In this document: positions 8,801 to 16,464 of the stretch, piece after piece
Position numbering within the stretch: position 1 is the first letter of the stretch
Layout: each line of letters starts with the position of its first letter
Assembly: GCF_006716745.1 (NCBI RefSeq)
Contig: NZ_VFPP01000001.1
Span: forward strand, 8,753,386-8,817,385
Reading direction: 5' to 3'
Origin: Saccharothrix saharensis
Lineage (GTDB): Bacteria; Actinomycetota; Actinomycetes; Mycobacteriales; Pseudonocardiaceae
DNA: 64,000 nucleotides
Notes under the pieces: generated by a model
What the model was told of the DNA's origin: nothing
What the model saw: the letters and a program-made list of their open reading frames with translations, nothing else
The model's database searches: none
Made by a program: the position numbers and the translations under genes

Positions 8801-10819
8801 GGCCAGCTGCGCCAGCTGCTCCCCGGACAGCATCAGCAGCCGTTGGGCGGTGAGGAACTCCAGCACGGAGCGGTGGAAGAACTGGGTTTCGTCCGGCGCT
8901 GGACGGATCATCAGTCCGACACCGGGGCTCAAGGCGTTGACCAGCTCCTGTGCGGCCGTGTGCGCCTCGGCGGCCGGATAGCCGATCTCTTCGATGAGAG
9001 TGGAGCGGAAGCCGGCGCGCAGATCGTCGTCGGAGATGGTGACCGCGGCGGCCCGGTGCATCTGTTCGGCTACGGCGCCGCTGACTCGGCGAATGTCGCC
9101 TGTGGCGGGGAACAGGTCTCCAGCTCCCGAGGTGACGATCTTGCGCCGGCGGTGCTCGCCGACCATGCGCTGGACGACGTCGTCGAGCACTGTATGCAGG
9201 TCATGAGGGAACTCGGTGTGTTGTTCCTTGCTGCGCAGCAGCAGTGACAGAAACAATGGCAGGTCGGCGAGCTCCCGCAGGTGCGGTGAGGACTCGATCT
9301 CGGCCGTCCACGCGGCTGCGTCGTGCGACAACGCAAGCTTATCGACTATCGGTGCCAGCCACTTCGTGACAAACGCCAGGCGCTGCGCGTGGTCCAGCGG
9401 CGCGAGCGTCGCCATCCGCCACTGTTCAGGGTCCAAGGGGACCTCGGCGGAGCTGAAAGGTCTCGACGAGGCCAACAGTCCGGCATTTTTGGTGACGGCG
9501 AATACCTCCATCCGATCGGTACACAGCCGCGCGGCGTCCGGGCTCGCCCACTCGTCCAGACCGTCCACGACGAGCAGAACACGCTCGTCGCGCAGCGCCT
9601 TCTCGATCAACGGCCACAGATGCCCGTGGTCGTAGACCGACAGCCACTCCCGCACCCCGTCCAGGACACTGACCGCACGGGCGTTCTTGCGGACAGCGGA
9701 GGTCCAGAACGCGAACGGAAGCCACACGGGCAGCACGGTGTTCAGGCGGTCCAGCCCTGCGGTCAGTGTGGGCTCGTCGGAGAACAGGTCGAGTATCAGC
9801 ATGCGCAGTAATGCGCTCTTGCCGGCACCCGGCGCCCCGACCACAAGATGTTGCGTGCCGGTGGCGAGCCAGTCGGTGACGGCCACCCGGTTGCTGTGCG
9901 CGGTGGAGCGGGCCCGCACCGGTGCCGCGACCGCCGTCGGGTTGCGTAGGCCTCCGAGCACATCGGGAAAATAGCTTTCGCGCCGCGCCGACCTGGCGGG
10001 GTCCACGACCGCCACACCAGGGGATGGTGCCGTGGACGGCGTCGGCATGTCGTCGCCGAGCACGACGTCGGGCACGATGAAGCGCTCGGCGAGCGGCATC
10101 GTGCGCTCCGAGCTGTGCATGCCGCGTTCGAACTGGCCGAACACCGTGCGGTACAGAGATCCGAGTTGCTGGCGGTACTCGATCATCTCCCGCGCGTCGA
10201 GTCGGGTTCCCAGCGCCGCGGCGGCGTCCTCTCCGGCGAACACGCGCACAGCCTCGCGGGCGAAGAAGTCGTCGACGAGCCGCGGCTGATCCTTGAGCAG
10301 CGCGCTGAGCTCGGTCTGGTCCCATAGCGTGAACGTAATGCCCTTGGCAGTCAGCCGTAGACGCTCCTGCTCGATGCGCGCCGCGGCCTGGGTTCGCTCG
10401 AGGTTGTCGGTGACAGCCAGCACGAATTCAGTGGCCGTGGCCGCCCACTCGCCCCTGAGGAAGACGTCCACCGCACCGGTGATCTCACCGGATGTAAACC
10501 TGTCGGTGGTGCGTTTGCACTGGATGACCAGATAGGTACCGTCCCGCTTGCGAGCGTACAAATCAATGCCGCCCTGGGATTGCCCTTCGACGCCGAACAT
10601 GCGGCACTGCTCGATCGTGCCCTGCAGCCGCGCAAGCCGGTAACACAGCCGTTCGAAATCCTTGGGATGCAGAGAATCCAGTGCCAGCAGCTGAGGCCGG
10701 GTGACCGGCGGGGTCTGACCGCAGGACTGTGGCGCGGTCGCCAGGTACGTGAGATTCGCCGCCTGCAACGGCCCGCTGGTCATGACAGGATTGTGGCACC
10801 AGCCGCCCTGTGACGGCAT
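5831..10819 (-). CDS. Giant NACHT/STAND ATPase with N-terminal Mrr-like nuclease domain; candidate antiphage (Avs/bNACHT-type) protein
   Basis: This 1662-residue protein starts with a restriction-endonuclease-like domain (about 45-190): E56 in the first helix, GGIDLYAR with D86, and YLVIQCKRT with Q100-x-K102, the Mrr/PD-(D/E)XK signature. A NACHT-type NTPase follows: Walker A VGAPGAGKS (328-335), Walker B VLLVVDGLDEW (414-424), and a sensor-like LLASSRPFS near 450. Residues about 650-1662 form long helical repeats without catalytic motifs, matching the target-sensing repeats of STAND proteins. Known relatives (Avs, bacterial NACHT) sense phage proteins, oligomerise and switch on the effector domain; here DNA cleavage is inferred. 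A second ATG at 10783 follows a CACAAT box and may be the true, near-leaderless start. IS elements flank it on both sides, but the frame is intact. Confidence 0.85.
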   Translation of the reverse strand: MPSQGGWCHNPVMTSGPLQAANLTYLATAPQSCGQTPPVTRPQLLALDSLHPKDFERLCYRLARLQGTIEQCRMFGVEGQSQGGIDLYARKRDGTYLVIQCKRTTDRFTSGEITGAVDVFLRGEWAATATEFVLAVTDNLERTQAAARIEQERLRLTAKGITFTLWDQTELSALLKDQPRLVDDFFAREAVRVFAGEDAAAALGTRLDAREMIEYRQQLGSLYRTVFGQFERGMHSSERTMPLAERFIVPDVVLGDDMPTPSTAPSPGVAVVDPARSARRESYFPDVLGGLRNPTAVAAPVRARSTAHSNRVAVTDWLATGTQHLVVGAPGAGKSALLRMLILDLFSDEPTLTAGLDRLNTVLPVWLPFAFWTSAVRKNARAVSVLDGVREWLSVYDHGHLWPLIEKALRDERVLLVVDGLDEWASPDAARLCTDRMEVFAVTKNAGLLASSRPFSSAEVPLDPEQWRMATLAPLDHAQRLAFVTKWLAPIVDKLALSHDAAAWTAEIESSPHLRELADLPLFLSLLLRSKEQHTEFPHDLHTVLDDVVQRMVGEHRRRKIVTSGAGDLFPATGDIRRVSGAVAEQMHRAAAVTISDDDLRAGFRSTLIEEIGYPAAEAHTAAQELVNALSPGVGLMIRPAPDETQFFHRSVLEFLTAQRLLMLSGEQLAQLAVDHVTDRQWAQVLRFLILGITRPPEIVAIFDLLDAHAVGNPLMCEATDLLAAEVSVGAGVVDAATRRRLLARVIGVIETGEREAHRAALLDRLAAGLSRREVRGELTARFTTWLHAYPRESWLATLRAASAWPADETLRSMLWHALHADEDDVQRLAGRILGTTFASDTVTADRLAELARTTGLPRRRAAATEALSLCTPDHPALDALIDTGRAHPHFAVRHACLAADLRRGNTTEANRTALITLLDQAPRLSAWVDRIIELMLDHFPDDQVIFEHYLPDADPTLDRGRRHSRDNPATVVLFACYPHRAETRRFFRQYISPDRTLFPDQPSLLVELPWPQLAQAYRDDPEIVSALEVFLDELLTSGIGERGVYLCSLVARSTRVRDRLLARLRRENSWGIGWIVRALLEGWPEDPQVHAALRAPLEPDTATTPHDGLVAYLSEIITEPANALARLEALAATTGQTSAVVRALDGILRRGGDRTDPRVEALLRHALGDEKTFLGDSVEDALFEGFMHHPVVRERGMDRLTAHDSPVASIAYGARDDPDLRGIVAAHFGSLSPPLRARLIEALASAPLSDLSATRLLGGYDAEPDGTVKMLAATAFTRRLMETQSPAGEILDNFTAQARALGPDMHERRGAAFCALAELGRLDILTNLRESGSGEPVQIHHGYGSDTQLFSRYVCRFWTDVKASLGQEFSQRFGFESSSDREFFSDILAVAHDYPETKADLEKLLEDRPELAGTASAVSYLRRIGTTSDDAWSRTITLLERADGYHDSEIEQAWTALHVLTEQFGTDPRTHQWLDDQLARIENAEIVTAEETYLPLPSYGVAAALARLRPDHHLVARMLLVTARPPAGQPWHEFPEWTELAAACTSDATELLDLAVEIARVVTRNDRDPGYIHRPLAARLRRDHHLTAELAEQITHLPDASVGIAIRLLWLSGHFNSAATQSVRDIAEGRQRNCSWTFDPLTGQACHARLLALDILDTLQP

Positions 10820-10907
10820 CAGGCTGGCCGTGGACCACCGTCGCGTGTGTACCCGAGCTCAACGGCGACCGCCGTGCTCGCGTGACTTCGGCAGCGCATG
10901 GTCGTTG

Positions 10908-10923
10908 ACCTGGCCAGCCAGGT
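10908..10923. promoter_or_regulatory. Palindrome upstream of the NACHT gene
   Basis: ACCTGGC-CA-GCCAGGT is a perfect 7-bp inverted repeat about 90-125 bases upstream of the NACHT gene, in the 225-bp gap before the neighbouring IS5-type element. It could be an operator. No other gene is visible in this gap. Confidence 0.35.
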
Positions 10924-11096
10924 GGCGGGTAGGCAAGGGCGATACGGCCAGCCTGTTGTTCGCCTTGCGGAGCGCGGGTTCCGCACGCTGATGGCGTGGG
11001 CGCCGCGGACGGCCGCCCCACCGGCGATCGGGCAGGCGGGATCAGGTCGTGTTTCAAAGGTGCTGACCGGCGGTGTGTCGGTGGCCGGAAAGTGGC

Positions 11097-11150
11097 GAGG
11101 TCTCCGGTAAGTGGGTTAGCGACCAAGCAAACCCGAACACCGGAGACCTC
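11097..11150 (+). promoter_or_regulatory. Hairpin sequestering the IS5-type transposase start
   Basis: GAGGTCTCCGG (11097-11107) pairs perfectly with CCGGAGACCTC (11140-11150). The second arm contains the GGAG ribosome binding site and touches the GTG start at 11151. Read-through mRNA would fold and hide the start, a strategy known in other IS families to prevent expression from outside promoters. Confidence 0.5.
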
Positions 11151-12009
11151 GTGGCCAGCGTAGCGGCAGCGGGGCGGGCCGATCTGACCGACGCGCAGTG
11201 GGCGCTGTTGCAGCCGCTGTTACCCGTGGGTCGCAAGCCGGGCCGTCCGCCGAAGTGGAGCAAGCGTCAGTTGATCGACGGCATCCGGTGGCGGGTGCGC
11301 GTCGGTGCCCCGTGGCGTGACGTCCCGCCCGACTACGGGCCCTGGCAGACCGTCTACGGGTTGTTCCGACGGTGGCAGCGGACCGGGGTCTGGCGACGGA
11401 TCCTGACCGCGTTGCAGGCCCGCGCCGATGCCGACGGGCTGATCGTGTGGGACGTGTCGGTCGATTCCACGATCATGCGGGCGCACCAGCACGCGGCGGG
11501 TGCGCGGAAAAGGGGGATCTGCAGGTCGAACCGCCCGACACCCCGGCCGGAGGGGTCGAGCCCGATGATCACGGGTTGGGGCGGTCGCGGGGCGGCTGGA
11601 CCAGCAAGCTGCACCTGGCCTGCGAGCAGGGCCGCCGTCCGTTGTCCCTGCTGGTCACCGCCGGGCAATGGGGTGACAGCCCGCAGTTCGTCCCGGTGAT
11701 CGAACAGATCGCGGTGCCCCGGCACGGCGGCGGACGGGCCAGGACCCGGCCGGACCGGGTCCTGGCGGACAAGGCCTACAGCTCCAAGGCCAACCGCGCC
11801 TACCCGCGACACCGCGGGATCAAGGCCACCATCGACCAGCCCCGTGACCAGGCCGCCCACCGCAAGGCCAAAGGCTCCGCCGGTGGACGGCCACCCACGA
11901 TCGACCGGGAGATCTACAAACAGCGCCACGCCGTCGAGTGCGGCATCAACCTGCTCAAGCAGCACCGGGCGGTCGCCACCCGCTACGACTGTGAGGATCA
12001 TGTTGTGCC

Positions 12010-12180
12010 GCTCCGGGTCGGTGGTCTGACCCGCGCTACGACTGACCAAGTGTCCTTAGTTTGATCTGTCGGCCATGGGCCTGGAGCGGTGCCTGCTGTC
12101 GCCGGACCGGCGGAGCGTGTCCCGATAGGGGCCTTGCCGCTAACAAGGCGCCATCACAGTCCTGACCGCTCCCGACCGGC
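12010..12180 (+). ncRNA. IS110 bridge RNA with readable target- and donor-binding guides
   Basis: IS110 recombinases are known to use a bridge RNA from their 5' non-coding end. Four matches are visible. The left target guide CGCTACGACTG (12034-12044) is identical to the left junction 11981-11991. The right target guide AGTTTGAT (12058-12065) is the complement of 13334-13341 at the right junction. The left donor guide ATAGGGGC (12125-12132) is identical to the element's right end 13326-13333. The right donor guide TCACAGTC (12154-12161) is the complement of 11987-11994 at the left junction. The donor pair lies inside a long stem made by GGAGCGGT (12083-12090) and ACCGCTCC (12165-12172). Order and orientation fit the published model. 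The 5' and 3' ends of the RNA are not determinable here. Confidence 0.8.
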
Positions 12181-12228
12181 CCGGCGACGGCCGATCCGTC
12201 CCGAGAGCCGACCAGGAGACAAACGACC

Positions 12229-13320
12229 GTGCCCAGTGTCCCCGACAAGCCCGAACGCGACCAGGCCGACCGGCCGGAGATCGTTCTCGGTGTCGACACG
12301 CACAAGGACTTCCACGTCGCCGCCGTGATCAGCACTCTCGGCGTGCTGCTGGGCAGTGAGACGTTCCCGACGACCGTGTCGGGCTATCGGCGGGTGCTGT
12401 CCTGGGCCTCGTCCTTCGGCAGGGTGCGCCACGCCGGTGTCGAATGCACCGGCTCCTACGGAGCAGCCCTGGCACGTCATCTCACCGCAGCGGGCATCGC
12501 GGTGGTGGAAGTCAACCAGCCCGACAAGGTCCAGCGTCGCCGGGGCAAGACCGACGCCGGGGACGCCGAGGCAGCGGCCAGGGCGGTGCTGTCCGGCCGC
12601 GCTGCCGCGAAAGCGAAAACCGGTGCCGGCCCGGTCGAGATGATTCGCATGTTCAAGCTGGCGAAGGCATCGGCGATCAAGTCGCGCACCCAGGCGATCA
12701 ACCAGCTCAAGGCCGTACTCGTCTCCGCCGACCCGGAGTTGAGGGACTCGTTGTCCGGGCTGGGCAACCCCAAACTCGTCCGCCGCTGCGCCGAACTCGA
12801 TGCCGACACCCCGACCGATCCCCGCTCGGCCGCGACATACACGCTTCGGCTGCTCGCCCGCCGTATCCGCGATCTGACCTGCGAAATCGACGACCTCAAC
12901 AACCGGATCGAGACGGTTCTCCAGACACACGTCCCCGAGCTGCTACGACGACCGGGCATCGGCCCGGACACCGCAGCCGCGCTCGTCATCACCGCGGGAG
13001 ACAACCCCGACCGGATGCGCAGCGAGGCCTCGTTCGCCGCGCTGTGCGGCGTCAGCCCGATCGAGGCGTCCTCCGGGAAGACCCGACGTCGACGGCTCAA
13101 CCGCGGTGGCGACCGCCAAGCCAATGCCGCTCTCTACCGCATCGCCCTGTCCCGCCTGCGCTGGGACCCGCGCACACAGGACTACCTCGCCCGCCGCCTG
13201 GCCCAGGGCAGAACCCGCCGCGAAGCCATCCGCTGCCTCAAGCGCTACATCGCCCGCGAGGTCTACTCGCTGATCAACAGTCCTGACGACACATCCACGC
13301 CACTATCCGAAGCCGCTTGA
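12229..13320 (+). CDS. IS110-family RNA-guided recombinase/transposase
   Basis: The 363-residue protein starts at GTG 12229 after GGAGACAAACGACC. The N-terminal RuvC-like DEDD domain is visible: LGVDTHKDFHVAAV with the first Asp, VECTGSYGAALARHL with Glu, and RRGKTDAGDAEAAARA with the paired Asp residues. A coiled-coil linker follows (about 150-220). The C-terminal transposase_20 domain contains PGIGPDTAAALV and LCGVSPIEASSGKTRRR with the catalytic serine, then RGGDRQANAALYRIAL. Length and motifs are complete, so this copy looks active. It works with the bridge RNA just upstream to join target and donor DNA. Confidence 0.95.
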   Translation: MPSVPDKPERDQADRPEIVLGVDTHKDFHVAAVISTLGVLLGSETFPTTVSGYRRVLSWASSFGRVRHAGVECTGSYGAALARHLTAAGIAVVEVNQPDKVQRRRGKTDAGDAEAAARAVLSGRAAAKAKTGAGPVEMIRMFKLAKASAIKSRTQAINQLKAVLVSADPELRDSLSGLGNPKLVRRCAELDADTPTDPRSAATYTLRLLARRIRDLTCEIDDLNNRIETVLQTHVPELLRRPGIGPDTAAALVITAGDNPDRMRSEASFAALCGVSPIEASSGKTRRRRLNRGGDRQANAALYRIALSRLRWDPRTQDYLARRLAQGRTRREAIRCLKRYIAREVYSLINSPDDTSTPLSEAA

Positions 13321-13417
13321 CATCCATAGGGGCATCAAACTCGCCGTCCGCTACCAGGCCACCATCGACATCGCCGCCATCAACATCTGGCTACGCCACA
13401 TCTGAAACACGACCTAG

Positions 13418-14868
13418 TAGGGCTTTGTTAGGTCGAGTGATGGGATGTGTGGGCGGTGTGGTTTCCTGCGGTGGTGACGCCGGAGGAGATGGCCGAGGTG
13501 CGGCCGGTCATCGAAGGGTTCGCCGCGGAGGTGTTCGGCGGGTTCGCCCGGCGTGACCAGCGCGGCAAGGGTGAGCTGTATCTGCGTGGGCTGCTGTTGG
13601 ACGGCAGGCGCAAGTCGATGCAGCCCATGGCCGAGCGCCTCGGTGTGGACCATCAGCAGTTGCAGCAGTTCGTCACCACCTCGACCTGGGACCACGTCGA
13701 GGTCCGGCGCAGGTTGGCGGTGTGGGCGGCGGGGTTCGTCGACCCGGACGCGTTGGCCGTGGACGACACCGGGTTCCCCAAGGACGGGACCTCCTCGCCC
13801 GGGGTGGCGCGGATGTACTGCGGGGCGTTGGGCAAGCGGGGCAACTGCCAGGTCGGGGTCAGCGTGCACGCGGTCACCGACTGGACCTCGGCCGCGGTGG
13901 ACTGGCGGCTGTTCCTGCCCGAGTCCTGGGACGACACCAAGGCCGACGACGAGCGGACAGCCGCGGAGATCGCCCGCAAGCGGGCCCGCTGCGCGATCCC
14001 CGACCAAGTGCGGCACCGGGAGAAGTGGCGCCTGGCCCTGGACATGATCGACGAGCTGCTGGACTGGGGCATGCCGCGGCGGCCGGTGGTGGCCGACTCG
14101 GCCTACGGCGACAACACCGCCTTCCGCCAGGGGCTGACCGACCGCGGTCTGACCTACGCGGTGGCGGTCTCGGCCTCCACCAGCCTGCATCCCGGCTCGA
14201 CGGCCCCGGTCCCGCCGAGCTGGTCGGGCATCGGCCGCCCGCCGACGAAGACGACCTACCCGGACAAGCCCGTCACCGCCAAGACCCTGGTCACCGAAGC
14301 CGGGCGTTCGGCGGGGCGGTTCGTGGTCTGGCGCCACGGCTCCCGCAGGAGCGCGGGCAACCCGACCGCGACCATGCGCTCCCGCTTCCTTGCGCTGCGG
14401 GTGCGCCCGGCCAACCGCAACATCCCCCGCGCCCCCGACGGCAGCCTGCCCGAATGCTGGCTACTGGCTGAATGGCCCACCGGAGAACCCGAACCCACCG
14501 ACTACTGGCTGTCCACCCTGCCCGTCGACATCCGCCTGCGCGACCTAGTCAAGCTGGCCAAAATGCGCTGGCGCATCGAACACGACTACCGCGAACTCAA
14601 GGACGGCCTCGGCCTGGACCACTTCGAGGGCCGCTCCTGGATCGGCTGGCACCGCCACGTCACGCTGGCCTCGGTCGCGCAGGCAATCTGCACCCGGCTG
14701 CGCCGCACCCCAAAAGCCCCTGCGCAGGTCTGACCCTCTACGCCGTCCTGCGCGAACTCCAAGCCTTACTCGCGGCCTGGACAGGCGTCTGCCACACCTG
14801 CCGACAACCCGTCCAGGCCACGACCACACCACAGCAACCGCAGGTCAACAGCACCTAACAAAGCCCTA
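13418..14868 (+). mobile_element. IS701-type element (copy 3), 1451 bp, CTAG target duplication
   Basis: Ends TAGGGCTTTGTTAGGT (13418-13433) and its complement at 14853-14868 are perfect inverted repeats of 16 bases. Both sides carry CTAG (13414-13417 and 14869-14872), a YTAR-type 4-bp duplication. It inserted precisely at the right edge of the IS5-type element, sharing one base with its terminal repeat. The sequence differs strongly from IS701-type copies 1 and 2. Confidence 0.9.
13447..14858 (+). CDS. IS701-family transposase, probable -1 frameshift product
   Basis: The first frame (13447-14733, 428 residues) carries the DDE core: LAVDDTGFPKDG, RRPVVADSAYGDN and MRWRIEHDYRELKDGLGLDH followed by WIGWHRHVTLASV. 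It ends in an unusual tail (TPKAPAQV). The family's normal tail, GLTLYAVLRELQALLAAWTG, lies in the -1 frame and runs to 14858. The switch point is C-CCA-AAA at 14709-14715, read in the exact X-XXY-YYZ phase of canonical -1 slippery heptamers. Either programmed frameshifting yields the full protein of about 470 residues, or the copy has a single-base indel. An alternative start is the GTG pair a few codons in, before TPEEMAEV. Confidence 0.8.
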
Positions 14869-14923
14869 CTAGGCCCAAGCCGGGATCGTGGAGGAGGGTG
14901 GGAGCAATCTCGACGAAGTCGGG

Positions 14924-16065
14924 TCATCCGGGGGTGTCGGACGAGGGCTGGGCCGGGTCGAACTCCGCGGTGAGCAGGTCGGTGAACGGTCCCAGGCTGC
15001 TCCAGTCACCGTTGATGTTGCTGGTGAGCATGTGCGTGCCGTCCTGCGAACCCATGGCGTACGTCCAGGATCCGTAGGTGGCGCCGCCGTTGCCCCAGAC
15101 CGTGACCCCGCCCGGCAGTGCCTGGGTGAAGATGCCCAGACCGTACCGGGTGTCGGGGATCCAGTTTGAGCCGTCCGTGGAGACGGTTGTGAGCAGTTCC
15201 CGTTGCTGGGCGGGCGGGAGGAGGCGTCCGCCCAGCAACGCGCCGAGAAGCGTTGGAGGTCACCGGTGGTGGAGATGATGCCGCCCGCGGACCAGGCGAA
15301 GGTCTGGTCCATCTCGGTGGCGTCGTGGATCGTGGGCTCGGGCGCCTGGGAGAACAGCGTGGAGTAGTGCATGGGGTGGGGCCCGCTGATCCCGGGGCCG
15401 TCCGGGAGCGAGGTTCCGGCCAGGCCCAGGGGGCAGGTGATGCGCCGGGTGAGTTCCTGGCCGTAGGTGCGGCCGGTCACCTCTTCGATGATCATGGCGG
15501 CGAGGACGTAGTTGGTGTTGGAGTAGGAGAAGGCTTCGCCGGGCCCGGCGTGGGGTGGGTGGGCGGTGGCGATCTTCACCAACTGCGCGGGGGTGTAGCT
15601 GTCGTAGCGGTGCTCGAACCAGGCGGGGCCGACGCCCTTAGCGAAGAACTCCGGGTCGTTGCCGTAGTTGTACAGGCCGCTGGTCTGGTTGAGCAGCTGA
15701 CGGATGGTGATCCTGCCGCCGTCGTTGCCGTTGCCGTGGACCAGGCCGGGCAGCCGGCACTCGACGGTGTCGTCGAGGCTCAGCAGGCCCTCGGCCACCA
15801 GTTGGAGGACGACGGTGGAGGTGAACGCCTTGGTCGTGCTGCCGATCCGGAACCGGTCCTGTGGTCGGCGCTTCCGGTCGGTTCCGGTGTCCGCCGAACC
15901 GGCGGAGCCGAACCACTGCCCGTGGCGGTCGTGGATCTCGGCCACGATGCCGGGAGCACCGGCTTGGGCGGCGGCGTCGAGGGCGCGCTGCACCTCGGCG
16001 CGTTCGGGGGCGTCGTGCGCGGAGGCTGCGGCGATGGGATTTCGGGACTCGGTGGTTATGTCCAC
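14924..16065 (-). pseudogene. Class C beta-lactamase/serine hydrolase family protein, frameshifted
   Basis: The product has the penicillin-binding fold motifs: FRIGSTTKAFTS (S-x-x-K nucleophile), FSYSNTNYVLA (Y-x-N) and a C-terminal VTVWGNGGATYG in place of the usual H-x-G. The reading frame breaks at about 15239-15242: bases read GCGCG where GCG gives the expected FSALLGGRLLPPAQQ. Downstream the true C-terminus continues in another frame to a TGA at 14924. Deleting one CG restores the protein. The start is unclear: GTG 16065 lies only two bases after AGGAGG, and no signal peptide is evident. Relatives are esterases or D-Ala-D-Ala carboxypeptidases. It is divergent from the MarR-type regulator at 16465. 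Confidence 0.65.
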
Positions 16066-16464
16066 TTCCTCCTGAGGCGGGCGTTCGGGAACAACGGAGG
16101 TTTGAGCAGGGGGTCCTGGTGAGCCGGACGCTTGTCGGATCAACGGCGGTCGGTCGGGCGCTCCGGCACGGCGCGGACAGGCAGCGGTGCCGATCGGGTA
16201 CGGCGGTGGGAAATACTTCGTCATGGCCTCGACCGCAAGGCACAACGTTCGAACTGGACGAAAAGCTAATTTGCGTTTACCGATCTGTCAACCTCCCGAG
16301 AGTCCAAAACCGACACCCAGCAGGTAGAATAGGGTGATTTGCAATGGTAGTGAGACTGAATGCAAGGCAAGGGCCGCGCGCGAATTGCAATGAGCTGTCT
16401 TCGAACGCAAGACTGTCCTCCTCGCCACAGGTCGGTGGCGGACGACGGAGAGGAGAACCTGCCC

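Larger units (their letters stand above)
11990..13336 (+). mobile_element. IS110-family element nested in the IS5-type transposase
   Basis: Boundaries are inferred from the interrupted IS5-type coding sequence: host sequence ends at 11989-11990 and resumes at 13337. The element is about 1.35 kb, with no terminal inverted repeats and no clear duplication, both normal for IS110. It has a long 5' non-coding region (about 239 bases) and a very short 3' region, the layout of IS110 proper rather than IS1111. Exact breakpoints are uncertain by 1-3 bases. Confidence 0.85.
11151..13405 (+). pseudogene. IS5-family transposase, two-frame design, interrupted by IS110
   Basis: GTG 11151 (after GGAG) gives VASVAAAGRADLTDAQW and continues through GIRWRVRVGAPWRDVPPDYG and WDVSVDSTIMRAHQHA. 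At AAAAGGGGG (11508-11516) the continuation EKGDLQVEP lies in the -1 frame, followed by DDHGLGRSRGGWTSKLHLAC, VLADKAYSSKANRAYPR and KQRHAVECGINLLKQHRAVATRYD. This two-frame layout is common in the IS427 group, so the shift may be programmed. The C-terminal 22 residues are displaced to 13337-13405 by the IS110 insertion. In its present state it cannot make a native C-terminus. Confidence 0.8.
11045..13414 (+). mobile_element. IS5-type element (about 1.02 kb) split by an IS110 insertion
   Basis: The ends are GGTCGTGTTTCA (11045-11056) and its perfect complement (13403-13414). The internal transposase is interrupted after CGCTACGAC at 11989 and resumes at 13337 with AAACTCGCC, giving the family's C-terminus KLAVRYQATIDIAAINIWLR. 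Excising 11990-13336 leaves about 1.02 kb, normal for this group. The right end is abutted by an IS701-type element that overlaps its last base, so no target duplication can be read. Confidence 0.85.

Noticed and set aside
11041..13417. Target duplication for the IS5-type element
   Set aside because: The left flank TCA and right flank TAG do not agree, and the right flank was altered by the IS701-type insertion.
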